Assembly: GCA_014802265.1 (NCBI GenBank) | Contig: JAAVCP010000028.1 | Location: 62,001-126,000, forward strand | DNA length: 64,000 nucleotides | Direction: 5' to 3' | DNA from: Bacteroides sp. | GTDB lineage: Bacteria > Bacteroidota > Bacteroidia > Bacteroidales > Muribaculaceae | Shown here: piece after piece, positions 48,854 to 58,136 of the stretch | Position numbering within the stretch: position 1 is the stretch's first letter | How the letters are laid out: every line of letters starts with the position of its first letter | The notes under the pieces: model-generated | What the model was told of the DNA's origin: nothing | What the model saw: only the letters and a program-made list of their open reading frames with translations | The model's database searches: none | Program-made: the position numbers and the translations under genes

Positions 48854-49276
48854 TTATTCGATTAGCTGGGTTAAGTGGTGTAACGTCTCCAGCATTAGAG
48901 AGTCAACCATGTGAAGTGTACCTTGCTTGTATTTTTGGAAATGAGCAGAGGCTATGTGACTTTTATAGGCATCCTGACTGGCATAGGTTTCCAGAATAGT
49001 TATGTTGCAGGGATTATTTTTATCGGCTACAGCATACATGGTCAATACTCCCGGCTCTGTCTGTAAAGATACCCTACCTACCTCAACAGCATATTTCATA
49101 TATTCCTCGAGATAATCGGGATGAACCTTAATCTTGGATAATCGTACTATCCCGTCATCTTGCATTGGTAATTTCTCACACATATTTCCTTGCTTAGACA
49201 ACCGATTACAGCCACAGACACTCAATATAATCAATGCCGTGGCTGCTATCAGTTTTATTCTATTATAATGTTGCAT
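48854..49276 (-). CDS. Lipoprotein with antibiotic-biosynthesis-monooxygenase-like domain
   Basis: 140 residues. Signal peptide with lipobox SVCGC. The ABM-like ferredoxin fold spans residues 40-140: VRLSKIKVHPDYLEEYMKYA, EPGVLTMYAVADKNNP, ILETYASQDAYKSHIASAHF. Such domains act on quinone- or phenol-like compounds or only bind them. It is the last of three minus-strand genes with the SDR-type and decarboxylase-type genes, pointing to aromatic or quinone metabolism. Confidence 0.8.
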   Translation of the reverse strand: MQHYNRIKLIAATALIILSVCGCNRLSKQGNMCEKLPMQDDGIVRLSKIKVHPDYLEEYMKYAVEVGRVSLQTEPGVLTMYAVADKNNPCNITILETYASQDAYKSHIASAHFQKYKQGTLHMVDSLMLETLHHLTQLIE

Positions 49277-49320
49277 TAGTCCTTAAATGTCACTATTTAA
49301 CCGTAGGGTAATGACTTATC

Positions 49321-50196
49321 CTATCTCAGTGCATTAACGGCAAACGAGCTAAATTTATTTAGAGGGCGACCAAGTATTTTTGATGCCACATAAGAATTTC
49401 CCAAGAAGCCATACCGGTTATATGAGCGAAACATAGCGAGAAGCACATCGAGAGTATGACGTGGCATTTTGCGGGATTCTGCAAAACTGATAAAATCCTT
49501 ATCAGTTATATAATGAAGATTGATTTCGGAGCTTACCGCCTCACTCAAGGCATCAAGCATATCCTTAACAGATAGATTTTGCGGTCCGCATAAGTCAAGT
49601 TGGGCATAATCATAATCCTCACCTAACGTTACTTTAGCAGCTATTTCACCGTAATTATCTACATCTATAAGATTGATGCGGTTAGACGCACTGTCATTAA
49701 TGAAGAATCGTTGTGAAAACAGATGTTCCTCCCTGATTTGTTTTGCATTGGAGAGTATATTTTGCATAAAAGCTGCCGGACGAAGTATCGTATAACTTAA
49801 AGCCGACTCAAGTAAATGCTGCTCCACCATAAGTTTCTGACGATGATGAATCAAACCCGGCTCGATAGAATTATGAACTGACTGGTAGACAAAACGTTCT
49901 ACTCCCAACTCAGATGCTAAATCTATTGCCATGATTCCTATTTCACCCTCTCTCGGGTGAGCAGTCGGACAGATATAAAACACAGTATCAACACCGTTCA
50001 TGGCACGCCGCATATCATCAGCGTCATCTACAGAGGCAATGACTGTCTCTTCAGCCCCAACTGTAAGTATTTCCTGAACATGGCGATCAGAATGTACCAT
50101 CGCCCTTACACATACACCGACTTTTGACAAATATTTAACCACCGCACGCCCGGTCAATCCAGTAGAAGATGTTACTAAAATCTTTTTCATAGTCAT
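49321..50196 (-). CDS. NmrA-like NAD(P)-binding oxidoreductase
   Basis: 291 residues. The Rossmann nucleotide site is at the N-terminus (ILVTSSTGLTGRAVVKYL), followed by the atypical-SDR features FVYQSVHNS and YTILRPAAFMQNIL. Family members include quinone oxidoreductase 2 (QorB-like) and redox-sensing NmrA proteins. The start ATG overlaps the stop of the decarboxylase gene upstream (ATGA), so the two are translationally coupled. Confidence 0.82.
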   Translation of the reverse strand: MTMKKILVTSSTGLTGRAVVKYLSKVGVCVRAMVHSDRHVQEILTVGAEETVIASVDDADDMRRAMNGVDTVFYICPTAHPREGEIGIMAIDLASELGVERFVYQSVHNSIEPGLIHHRQKLMVEQHLLESALSYTILRPAAFMQNILSNAKQIREEHLFSQRFFINDSASNRINLIDVDNYGEIAAKVTLGEDYDYAQLDLCGPQNLSVKDMLDALSEAVSSEINLHYITDKDFISFAESRKMPRHTLDVLLAMFRSYNRYGFLGNSYVASKILGRPLNKFSSFAVNALR

Positions 50197-51188
50197 AAAT
50201 GGAGTAATTTTTCAGCATTAAGACTTCCAAACTTTTCCTTATCGTCTACAGACAAGGGAGCATTTTCCATAAATGGACGTGCCCCTGTCATGGGAATATA
50301 TGGGAAATCTGCAGAGAACAGTATGTGGTCAATACCCAGCTTACCTACACAATATTGCAACGAGTCATTGTCATATAGACCACTCGGGGTGACATATACA
50401 TTACGTTTGTAATAGAATGAGAATACCTCTTTAAGCCCTGTCACGGCAGACGAAAACATCTGATCAAGACGTGGCAGATAGTAAGGCACCATCTCTCCCC
50501 AGTGACCTGAAATAACTTTCAACTTCGGGTATTTCTCAAATACTCCCGATAAAATCATACGTATTACCTGCAATCCTGCTTCAAAATGCCAACCATAGCC
50601 ATAAGTGCTGAGTACACAGTCAAATTGATCGCCAAGATTAGAATAATATGATTTGCATACATCAGCGGTAGTGTAATTTGGATGTATGTAGATAGGAAGA
50701 TCAAGTTCAGTCAGAGCCTCCCATACAGGGTAATATATAGGATCATCAAGAAATATATTTCCTGTCTGTGGTCGTCCGGAAATTAGAGTACCTACAAAAC
50801 CATGTTCCTTTACAGTACGTCTCAACTCATCGGCAGCCGCTTGTGGATTTGACCATGGCAGTGTGGCAAACGCACAGAAGCGATTGGGATACGGACTGAC
50901 AAGCGAGGCAAGCGTATCATTGGCAACTTTTGCAATAGCAATGGCATCATCTCCGGTGATGTATTGTGTGGGATTAGTGTAAGACACTATTTCCATATCA
51001 ATTCCGGCTTCGTCCATCTCCTTGATACGCCGATCGCCTAACTCTATTAAGTCTGGAATAGAAGGTGCATCTACTGGATTCGGGTGAAGGAAAGTGTCAT
51101 AATAAGGGTAGGAGGCAGCTACTGCCTCACGGGTGGCATCACCAAGCTGTTTATTGCCTATGTGCTCTTCAAGTGCTATTATTTTCAT
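50193..51188 (-). CDS. Amidohydrolase-family (ACMSD / gamma-resorcylate decarboxylase-like) enzyme
   Basis: 331 residues, a TIM-barrel metal enzyme. Metal-binding and catalytic features: N-terminal EEH (Glu7, His9), YIHPNY, GHWGEM and the late FSADFPY Asp. This matches the amidohydrolase-2 group that non-oxidatively decarboxylates aromatic acids such as gamma-resorcylate or 5-carboxyvanillate. It is the first gene of the three-gene operon and is divergent from a MarR regulator, a usual arrangement for phenolic-acid response. Substrate unknown. Confidence 0.82.
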   Translation of the reverse strand: MKIIALEEHIGNKQLGDATREAVAASYPYYDTFLHPNPVDAPSIPDLIELGDRRIKEMDEAGIDMEIVSYTNPTQYITGDDAIAIAKVANDTLASLVSPYPNRFCAFATLPWSNPQAAADELRRTVKEHGFVGTLISGRPQTGNIFLDDPIYYPVWEALTELDLPIYIHPNYTTADVCKSYYSNLGDQFDCVLSTYGYGWHFEAGLQVIRMILSGVFEKYPKLKVISGHWGEMVPYYLPRLDQMFSSAVTGLKEVFSFYYKRNVYVTPSGLYDNDSLQYCVGKLGIDHILFSADFPYIPMTGARPFMENAPLSVDDKEKFGSLNAEKLLHL

Positions 51189-51237
51189 ATATTACTTATT
51201 ATCAGTTATGGAAGTATAACACTAAATCGGCTAAAAT

Positions 51238-51253
51238 TGTTGACCCATCAACA
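51238..51253. promoter_or_regulatory. Short palindrome in MarR/decarboxylase divergent region
   Basis: TGTTGA-CCCA-TCAACA is a perfect 6-bp dyad between the two divergent genes, a candidate MarR operator. Confidence 0.4.
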
Positions 51254-51327
51254 CTTTTATCACTATCTTTTTACTGATATACTACTGACAGTTTATAAAT
51301 TCTCCTTAAAACTTCGGAATTTTTATG

Positions 51328-51335
51328 TATTTTTG
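51328..51335 (+). promoter_or_regulatory. MarR gene -7 box
   Basis: TATTTTTG eight bases before the ATG at 51344; if used, the message is nearly leaderless. Confidence 0.45.
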
Positions 51336-51343
51336 CACTCATT

Positions 51344-51775
51344 ATGGAAGATCCAAATGATATCACCAAACTGGGTTACTATCTCAACAGGGCGTTTACA
51401 CGATTGGTAGACGATCTGGATTGTGCCTTACGTAAAGCGGGCATACCGTTGAATCATTCTCAGTTTTCAATTCTGCAAGTATTGTCGCGCAACAATTCAG
51501 ACACCATGAGCCAAAGGGAAATTGCAAAACGACTCGGTAAGGATCCGGCTGCCATCAGCAGATCGGTTATCTATCTTGAAAGAGAGGGATTCGTGGCTCG
51601 CTACCCTGTCAATGGCTGCAAAAATGGAGTTTCCTTAACTGAGAAAGCAAAGGAACTGCAGCCCCAAATAAAGGCAGTTATCAAGGAAGTTACCTCAAAA
51701 GCATGTATTGGCATGTCAAAGCAACAAATCAATTCCGGCATGTCATTTCTTACAAATCTTCTCAAGCAGCACTAA
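51344..51775 (+). CDS. MarR-family transcriptional regulator
   Basis: 143 residues with the MarR winged helix: SQFSILQVLSRNNSDTMSQ, REIAKRLGKDPAAISRSVIYL (recognition helix) and the wing FVARYPVNGCKNGVSLT. It probably represses the divergent decarboxylase/oxidoreductase/ABM operon and releases it on binding a phenolic or quinone ligand, inferred from the gene order. Confidence 0.88.
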   Translation: MEDPNDITKLGYYLNRAFTRLVDDLDCALRKAGIPLNHSQFSILQVLSRNNSDTMSQREIAKRLGKDPAAISRSVIYLEREGFVARYPVNGCKNGVSLTEKAKELQPQIKAVIKEVTSKACIGMSKQQINSGMSFLTNLLKQH

Positions 51776-51857
51776 CATTTTTAAATAAAATTAATAGAAA
51801 TGTGAACAGAAATATATATTTTTCGGTTATACTATAAAATTTAAATTAATAACTGAT

Positions 51858-52526
51858 ATGAATACACTTCTCCGCCCACTCATGCTGGCAACGGCAATCC
51901 TCATACTTGGCACAGTAACCGCTTCTGCCGAAGCAACATCTGTTGACGGTAAATTTATGACTCTTCAGCCTGCTCACAAGCCGATAACCCTAACGGCTCA
52001 GGATCTTGTGACAAAAGCATACGGAGTGGTTAATGCAGATATGGGGCAACGAGAAGTGGTTGAGGCAATAACAGACATGCATCTCAATCCTTCAAATGAA
52101 GATTCACGTCTATGGATCGACAGTGCCGACGGATATGTTCTTAGCTATAATGGAATGACACCTGAAGTTTCTGCTTACGCCACATTCGACAACGAAACAG
52201 TAAGCGGCTACAGTTTCTTCTTCATGTTTCCTTACGAATCTGATGCTCATAAAGTTGTTGCCAACTATAATCAGTGTGAATTCTGCTCGACTCTCCTTCA
52301 AGAACTCAACGATATGGGTATTGATCTGAAAGCTAATGACTCTTCCGATTCACTCTTCAACGCTGCAGGGAGCTATGGCGATTCTAATCTCAACATAGCC
52401 CTTATTGAAGACGGCATAGCCGACAATGCAGGTCGTTTCATTGTGATTCTTGAGGTTGAGCCTAATGCATTCACGCCAGCAGACGAACTGCCCGCTATTG
52501 ATAACATGATGGCTGAGGCATTCTAA
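51858..52526 (+). CDS. Secreted hypothetical protein
   Basis: 222 residues with a signal peptide ending at ASA (about residue 24). I do not recognise a domain. The mature part is acidic and contains one Cys pair (QCEFCSTLL). Convergent with the LRR protein gene. Confidence 0.75.
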   Translation: MNTLLRPLMLATAILILGTVTASAEATSVDGKFMTLQPAHKPITLTAQDLVTKAYGVVNADMGQREVVEAITDMHLNPSNEDSRLWIDSADGYVLSYNGMTPEVSAYATFDNETVSGYSFFFMFPYESDAHKVVANYNQCEFCSTLLQELNDMGIDLKANDSSDSLFNAAGSYGDSNLNIALIEDGIADNAGRFIVILEVEPNAFTPADELPAIDNMMAEAF

Positions 52527-52557
52527 ACTGCTCAAACCCATACTAAAATCTTCGATA

Positions 52558-53394
52558 TCACTCAAAGAAAAGACACCATACTAATGAATTCTTATAAAGT
52601 TCGGATTGCGATGTCGGCACAATAAGCCGACATTTTTTATACATATATCCTTCTGATGGATCAAACATGGGGCTATCGCAGTCAAACGGTGCCGGTTTAG
52701 GACTCATACATTTTATCTCCTTGAGATTATGACATCCCGTAAATAAGTATTCCCCCAACAACTTGTCATTAGCAGGAAGCTCTACCCTTTCAAGCGACTC
52801 ACACCCGGAGAAAACATAAGATTCCAATTCCTCAACGGAGGAAGGAACCTTCATTTCCACCAAACTCTCGCAATTACTGAATACATTGCTTCCTATATGT
52901 TTCACTCCCGCAGGAATGTTAATTTCCATAAGATTACCGCAATATGCAAAGGCATGGCTTGAAATATCTTTTAACCCGCGCGGCAATGATACACTGATAA
53001 GTGATGAATCCCAGGCACACATATAACGCGGGATAATCTTAACCCCTACAGGTATATTGAGAGATTGAAGTGATTCACACTCACGGAAAGCACCCTCTCC
53101 TATAGTAGTGACATTATCCGGAATATGGATCTCTTTAAGTGAGATACAACCTAAAAACGCATATTCCCCAATTACCGTCAATGAGTTTGGCATTATAATC
53201 TTCTTCAGATTGTGACAGTCGGCAAAGGCATACGATGGCAATTCCTTAATACCTTTTGGAACTACTGCCACAGTATCATTTTCCGCAACCCCACATATCT
53301 CCCGGGCAAAAGAAGACAACTCCCTTTGCGCACTTACACCTATATTTGAACACACAGCCATTATAGCAATCACAATCTTAACTATATTTTTCAT
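52558..53394 (-). CDS. BspA-like leucine-rich repeat (LRR_5) secreted protein
   Basis: 278 residues: signal peptide (MKNIVKIVIAIMAVCSNIGVSA), then about eight LRR_5 units of 23 residues with the pattern L-x-x-I-x-(I/L)-P-x-x-(V/L)-x-x-I-(G/S)-x-x-A-F-x-x-C, e.g. SLKEIHIPDNVTTIGEGAF. A C-terminal cap follows (CRLIVPTSQSELYKNS). BspA-like proteins bind matrix or host proteins at the cell surface. No sorting tail is seen. Confidence 0.85.
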   Translation of the reverse strand: MKNIVKIVIAIMAVCSNIGVSAQRELSSFAREICGVAENDTVAVVPKGIKELPSYAFADCHNLKKIIMPNSLTVIGEYAFLGCISLKEIHIPDNVTTIGEGAFRECESLQSLNIPVGVKIIPRYMCAWDSSLISVSLPRGLKDISSHAFAYCGNLMEINIPAGVKHIGSNVFSNCESLVEMKVPSSVEELESYVFSGCESLERVELPANDKLLGEYLFTGCHNLKEIKCMSPKPAPFDCDSPMFDPSEGYMYKKCRLIVPTSQSELYKNSLVWCLFFE

Positions 53395-53403
53395 TCCGTT
53401 TTA

Positions 53404-53733
53404 TTAATGAAGTTGTTTAAGCTCACATGACCAACCCTCATATTTGTGAATCTTGTCAATAGCCAATACTTTATCACCGCCTTTTACAAAACTATTAGCC
53501 AAATCCACAAGGCAATGTGTTGTAAAATATAAATTGTCAGCATCAACAGAAAGACTCTTTTCTGATGACTGTTTAATCTTTTGCAGTATCAGTGTAGATT
53601 TATCCACACCACGTGGTCCGATAACGCCAATAAGACGAGCATCGGGAAGTTCATGATAAAGATAACGATGAAAATGTATCGGTACCAATGCAAGCTGTTG
53701 CTGCATAGCTGCAAAGAGAATATTATCAACCAT
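53404..53733 (-). pseudogene. AAA ATPase (DUF4143-type) N-terminal fragment, degenerate
   Basis: About 109 residues from ATG 53733; the frame opens further upstream to 53856, but family similarity begins here. It matches only the start of a ~400-residue ATPase: RYLYHELPDARLIGVIGPRGVDKSTL (the Walker A here reads GVDKST where GVGKTT is usual) and KVLAIDKIHKYEGWSCELKQ (Walker B reads IDK where IDE is usual). The remainder of the ATPase and the C-terminal nuclease-like part are absent. Two damaged nucleotide motifs plus truncation mark it as a relic. A TATATTTG box precedes it on the minus strand. Confidence 0.75.
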
Positions 53734-53943
53734 ATTTGCCAGATAATTTTGGCAAATATAGTCATTTTTTACAAAAGTATCCCTGACTAAGGGATAAAAA
53801 ACAGCAAAAGTATCACTGACTGAGTGATACTTTATAATTGTGACCAAAAATTTCAAAGGCTATACCGAGCCTCGAGTGATTTATTTCAAGTAATCAACGC
53901 AAACAATATTTTGTCAAAAATCACTTTCTTATCAACCCGTTGA

Positions 53944-56112
53944 CTATTCCTTTGTAAGAGAAAATGATTGATCTGAACCTTTTGGTACAATTGACATACG
54001 ATAAGGGTCAAGTTCTAATACAGAAAATGAAATAGTAGAACCATTTGCCAACTGGATTGCGATTCCACCTTTATACGGAGAATCGTATATATAGGTAAAA
54101 TCCTCATCGTTAAATCTGCCTGTTTTCTCATCTATAAAGTGCATTGATACTCTATCAGTGAAAATCACGCCTGCCCATTTTCCAAGAAATGGATGATTTT
54201 TATTTAAGGAGCCAGATGGATCAGTCAAATCAGACATATCAACAAAATCAATAACTGAAAAAGTTCTCTTACCTCTTAATTTCTCATTAATTGGCATAAC
54301 CCCAACATGATTTCCTTCTATATATGTATTTTCCTCATAAGCATACTGCGCAACCACAGGCATACCACTAATGAAATAAGAACCACCACTATTCATAGTG
54401 GCAATTATTGGAGAAAACACCATATCGGAAGCGACATCAATCGGTTCCGCTTTAATTCTATAGCCAAGATAATTTATTATAGGATAAGCCATTAAATCTT
54501 CTTTTTGAGCTTGTGATATTTCAGTAGTTATAGGTATTTCACCATTAAGATTCTGTAAGTTGTCCATACCTCCTTCTGCAGACTGCAAAACTTCTTCAAA
54601 ATCAATTTCAGCAATCGGCTCTTTCGTATTTTTATCAGCAATCTCAAAATCCACATCAAGCGATATAGGTAATTGTGTCTCCGTGTAAGTTGAAACAGAA
54701 ACGGCATCAGGAGCTTCACTTGGCTGAATCAATGGAAAAGTCTCCTTTGCTAAAACAGCTTTTGAATGAAATTCCGGAAAAAGATTTATAACATCTATTG
54801 GAATAAAAATTTCAGATTCAAAAGGTAACTTCGTATGCAATTCGTCACCAAATAAAATATGATTTAAGTGATATGTAAAGGTTTCCATTTTGGCACCAAT
54901 TGATAATTCAATCTTGGCTTTTCCATAAGCTTCATCATTATACGTATCACTTAGTCCTTCAAGAACACCCAAACTAAACTCAGCATTAAATTTAGGTCCA
55001 ACTTTCAATTCCACGCCTGCACCCAAACGATTAAATAAGGCACCTAAACGCAATGTCATTACAGGACCAAAAAATAACTCACCATTTAAATGAACTTCAA
55101 TTTTTTGTTCATAATCTCCTGCAGGATTACTATTGAATGTAAGAGGACCGAACTCATTCTTTCCATCTTTCCTTGTCCATTCAATTGCAGTAAACAACTC
55201 ACTGCTGACATTATACTCTATACCGGCTTCAGCTTTAAAATCAGAAAACAGTTGTAATTCAACACTTGCAGTCAGTGCTCCTCCAAAGAACGGTACTGTA
55301 AAGTTTATAGGTACCCCGTGACAATTCTTAAATTCATCACTATCCTCAGAGACAACAGAAAAGCTTATTTCCGGTTTGAGTTTTAATTTAATCGTTCCAT
55401 GAATGTAATCATTTACTAAATCACAAACAGCATCTTCCAAATCTAACTCAGACTTAATTTCTACATATCCCTTAATCTTATATCCATTCGTTTCAGTTTC
55501 CGGAAGTTCTATCTTAAAGGGTTCATCATCATAGCATATCTTCTTAGATTTTGTCAGCGTGGACTCATTCTCATCTGTAATCAAATACCTATCAAATACT
55601 TCCTTTGGTTCAAGATATTCAATTGAAGCAACCCTATCTTCATTATCAATAGCTACCTCAAGAATTTTGGCACATAATCCGTAAGGGAGCAGATCGGTCA
55701 TTTGATCATAATATACAATTTCACCTTTCTCAAGATTTAAACCGGAAGAATATCTAATTTTTTCGTCATCAAACATTTTTATTTTCAATACTTCTTCGTC
55801 AGTAAGTCTTCTCGCAGCTAACTTAGGCTCAACAATATTTCTTACACCGAATGCCACCGAGTCAATTTCTATTATCGGTACAGAAGTGAAAATACTATCA
55901 TTTTTATAAAACACCTGTGTCACAAAATCCTCATGTTCGATAGAATCATTATCAAACGTGGAAAGTTCTATGCGGGATATCTCATTAGTATGAAACACAT
56001 TGATTTCCCCGGTATTACGAAATACTAATATTTTGGTGCCAAGATTATTCTGTGCCACAACGCTCATAACTAACCCTAATACCATAAGTATGAAAGAAAT
56101 TATATGTTTCAT
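53944..56112 (-). CDS. Large secreted protein, family not recognised
   Basis: 722 residues with a signal peptide (MKHIISFILMVLGLVMSVVAQ). The first segment (KILVFRNTGEINVFHTNEISRIELS) resembles the short N-terminal module of many Bacteroidales secreted proteins in which a key-value-like strand precedes a beta-rich body. The middle, residues 270-480, is rich in alternating beta strands (FFGGALTASVELQLFSDF, ELFFGPVMTLRLGALFNRLG), suggestive of a beta-barrel or beta-sandwich. Its start overlaps the stop of the gene at 56109-56552, so the two are coupled. Confidence 0.72.
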   Translation of the reverse strand: MKHIISFILMVLGLVMSVVAQNNLGTKILVFRNTGEINVFHTNEISRIELSTFDNDSIEHEDFVTQVFYKNDSIFTSVPIIEIDSVAFGVRNIVEPKLAARRLTDEEVLKIKMFDDEKIRYSSGLNLEKGEIVYYDQMTDLLPYGLCAKILEVAIDNEDRVASIEYLEPKEVFDRYLITDENESTLTKSKKICYDDEPFKIELPETETNGYKIKGYVEIKSELDLEDAVCDLVNDYIHGTIKLKLKPEISFSVVSEDSDEFKNCHGVPINFTVPFFGGALTASVELQLFSDFKAEAGIEYNVSSELFTAIEWTRKDGKNEFGPLTFNSNPAGDYEQKIEVHLNGELFFGPVMTLRLGALFNRLGAGVELKVGPKFNAEFSLGVLEGLSDTYNDEAYGKAKIELSIGAKMETFTYHLNHILFGDELHTKLPFESEIFIPIDVINLFPEFHSKAVLAKETFPLIQPSEAPDAVSVSTYTETQLPISLDVDFEIADKNTKEPIAEIDFEEVLQSAEGGMDNLQNLNGEIPITTEISQAQKEDLMAYPIINYLGYRIKAEPIDVASDMVFSPIIATMNSGGSYFISGMPVVAQYAYEENTYIEGNHVGVMPINEKLRGKRTFSVIDFVDMSDLTDPSGSLNKNHPFLGKWAGVIFTDRVSMHFIDEKTGRFNDEDFTYIYDSPYKGGIAIQLANGSTISFSVLELDPYRMSIVPKGSDQSFSLTKE

Positions 56113-56552
56113 TTCTTTAAAAATTTAATTGTTGACTGTCCTATCTTTACCAAATATACGTCTGTAGGCAAATGCCTTATGTCTATAACATTATCACTTA
56201 GGGAAATTTCAAACTTCAATCCTTGTGCATTATAGACTGCCACATCTTGAGTTATAGGAGTCGGAAGCATAATTAACCCTGTCGGATCAATTTTATATCT
56301 GTAAATATCACCGGACATTTCCTCAATACCAAGATTCGCAGAATCTGCAAACTCATATCGTTTGATATTATCAGTAATAAACTCGTAAGAACCCACATTC
56401 ATTGTCTGAGCACTGAAGTTAATTTCACTTGCCTCCTTTATAGGTATGATGCTTTGGGCTCCTGTCTTATCATACACCACCACACAGTCTATTTTTGCAT
56501 ATGCACTCATAGAAATCATGAGCAGTGACAATACTAATACACTCTTAAACAT
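56109..56552 (-). CDS. Small secreted protein with sorting-like tail
   Basis: 147 residues. Signal peptide to about residue 19 (SMSAYA), then a module VVVYDKTGAQSIIPIKEASEINFS similar to the start of the 722-residue neighbour, and a C-terminal tail typical of type A sorting domains (DVAVYNAQGLKFEISLSD and LPTDVYLVKIGQSTIKFLKK). It consists of little more than a module plus a tail, which is unusually short. Confidence 0.72.
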   Translation of the reverse strand: MFKSVLVLSLLMISMSAYAKIDCVVVYDKTGAQSIIPIKEASEINFSAQTMNVGSYEFITDNIKRYEFADSANLGIEEMSGDIYRYKIDPTGLIMLPTPITQDVAVYNAQGLKFEISLSDNVIDIRHLPTDVYLVKIGQSTIKFLKK

Positions 56553-56667
56553 AATTCTAATCCAAATAAATCAATTTTATAATAAATACCCACGATTATG
56601 CTTCAGGTATATGGTTATCAACAATATATCTGGTTGATCCTAAACCTGCAGCTCATATATATACTAT

Positions 56668-57306
56668 TTATTTCATAAAAGTATAACCATCAAAATTCAT
56701 CAGTATTCCTCTGTCTTCTATATATACAAATATTCTAAAAGCATACTCATCATGATCCGGATGCATAAGAATAACCATATTATCCTGAATATAGTACTTC
56801 TCTTTTATAGTTGAGATGGTATTATCTGAGCTATAATATTTACGAGTAAAAGTATTATCTAAATTAAATTCATAGGTTTCATTATATTTTGTCCACACCT
56901 TTGAGCACAGAAGATCTTTGGTCAGCACACCGACGTGTTTGGCATGCTCAGCAACAGGAACTGAGAGGATTTGAGAACGACCTATGAGGCGACCGTCAAC
57001 GGTTGCCTCTATGAATAAAGGCAGTTTTGACCAATCGGTATTTGTGAAGGTATCTTGGCTACCAACTGTCATTGATAGCACTCCGAAGTCATTAGTTACT
57101 TCACGTTTCGTTTCTTCACAAACCACATTGCCGGCACTGTCCGTAATCTTTACGGTTACATTCACACTCTCATTAGCTCTTGGCTCACCGGTTGCAGTAT
57201 TCAGCAACGACACTTGATAACCAATCTGTGCCGACGCAGAGACTGAAAAAAACAACAACATGGCAAGCACTTTTACTCGCACAATCTCTGAAAATAATTT
57301 TACCAT
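56668..57306 (-). CDS. Secreted protein with constant N-terminal Ig-like domain, variable C-terminus (copy 1)
   Basis: 212 residues. Signal peptide (to SVSASA), then an Ig-like module (QIGYQVSLLNTATGEPRAN, VCEETKREVTNDFGVLS, WSKLPLFIEATVDGRLIG, ILSVPVAEHAKHV) known at the start of Bacteroidetes secreted and fibre-like proteins. From about residue 134 the sequence changes to a lipocalin-like strand set (YNETYEFNLDNTFTRKYYSS). The N-terminal ~134 residues are nearly identical to the gene immediately upstream (57376-57975), while the C-terminal parts are unrelated. Confidence 0.75.
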   Translation of the reverse strand: MVKLFSEIVRVKVLAMLLFFSVSASAQIGYQVSLLNTATGEPRANESVNVTVKITDSAGNVVCEETKREVTNDFGVLSMTVGSQDTFTNTDWSKLPLFIEATVDGRLIGRSQILSVPVAEHAKHVGVLTKDLLCSKVWTKYNETYEFNLDNTFTRKYYSSDNTISTIKEKYYIQDNMVILMHPDHDEYAFRIFVYIEDRGILMNFDGYTFMK

Positions 57307-57375
57307 AATTTATTTTATTATTAACATGATAAGAATGACACTCTTATATACTCTTAACCTTATTCCAATCTCATG

Positions 57376-57975
57376 TCAAGATAACTGGATTTTTACCAAA
57401 ATATTATGTTCTGGTATATACTTAAACAATTGATAATGATAATGTTTATCCTCATAAGTTCTTGCGGTTATAAAATTTCCATCTATTTCATAGGTTCCTC
57501 TATATGACTCATAATTGTAGTTACCATCTATATCGAACTTCAGCGTACTTCCATCTACACTCCAAGTCTTTGAGCAAAGGAGTTCTTTGGTCAGGACACC
57601 AGTGTGTTTGGCATGCTCAGCAACAGGAACTGAGAGGATTTGAGAACGACCTATGAGACGACCGTCAACGGTTGCCTCTATGAATAAAGGCAGTTTTGAC
57701 CAATCGGTATTTGTGAAAGTATCCTGATTGCCAACTGCTATTGAAAGCACCCCGAAGTCATTAGTTACCTCACGCTTTGTTTCTTCACAGACCACTTTAC
57801 CCGCACTGTCTGTAATCTTTACAGTTACATTCACATTCTCGTTAGCCCGCGGTTCACCAGTAGCCGTATTCAACAATGACACCTGATAACCAATCTGTGC
57901 CGACGCAGAGACTGAAAAAAACAATAACATGGCAAGCACTTTTACTCGCACAATCTCAAAAAATAATTTTACCAT
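57376..57975 (-). CDS. Secreted protein with constant N-terminal Ig-like domain, variable C-terminus (copy 2)
   Basis: 199 residues, tandem copy of the gene at 56668-57306. The signal peptide and Ig-like module match almost residue for residue (for example ESVNV replaced by ENVNV and GSQDTF by GNQDTF). The last ~65 residues (STLKFDIDGNYNYESYRGTY and on) are different, again a small lipocalin-like strand set. The pattern suggests a constant export/attachment module joined to exchangeable end domains. Confidence 0.75.
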   Translation of the reverse strand: MVKLFFEIVRVKVLAMLLFFSVSASAQIGYQVSLLNTATGEPRANENVNVTVKITDSAGKVVCEETKREVTNDFGVLSIAVGNQDTFTNTDWSKLPLFIEATVDGRLIGRSQILSVPVAEHAKHTGVLTKELLCSKTWSVDGSTLKFDIDGNYNYESYRGTYEIDGNFITARTYEDKHYHYQLFKYIPEHNILVKIQLS

Positions 57976-58031
57976 AAAATTAAAGATGTACCCTCAACTC
58001 CTTAAGGCACTGAAAATTAGTAAAAACAAAA

Positions 58032-58113
58032 GCGTGGAGTCTGTTCATCGTTCATCTTGCAATCTGAGGTATCTAGCAAAACCTGGAAGCCGAGAGAACG
58101 ATAGACTCCACGC
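58032..58113. ncRNA. Candidate structured RNA or repeated hairpin element
   Basis: Outer stem GCGTGGAGTCT (58032-58042) with AGACTCCACGC (58103-58113), 11 perfect pairs; an inner stem CGTTC (58049-58053) with GAACG (58096-58100); about 42 bases in the loop, including GGTATCTAGCAAAACCTGG. On the minus strand the stem is followed by TTTTGTTTTTA. It resembles a structured RNA or an intergenic repeat; I cannot assign a family. Confidence 0.5.
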
Positions 58114-58136
58114 GATACATATATAAACTATCCTAA

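Noticed and set aside
57929..58126. 65-codon plus-strand frame covering the structured element
   Set aside because: Explained by the stem sequences; no coding support.
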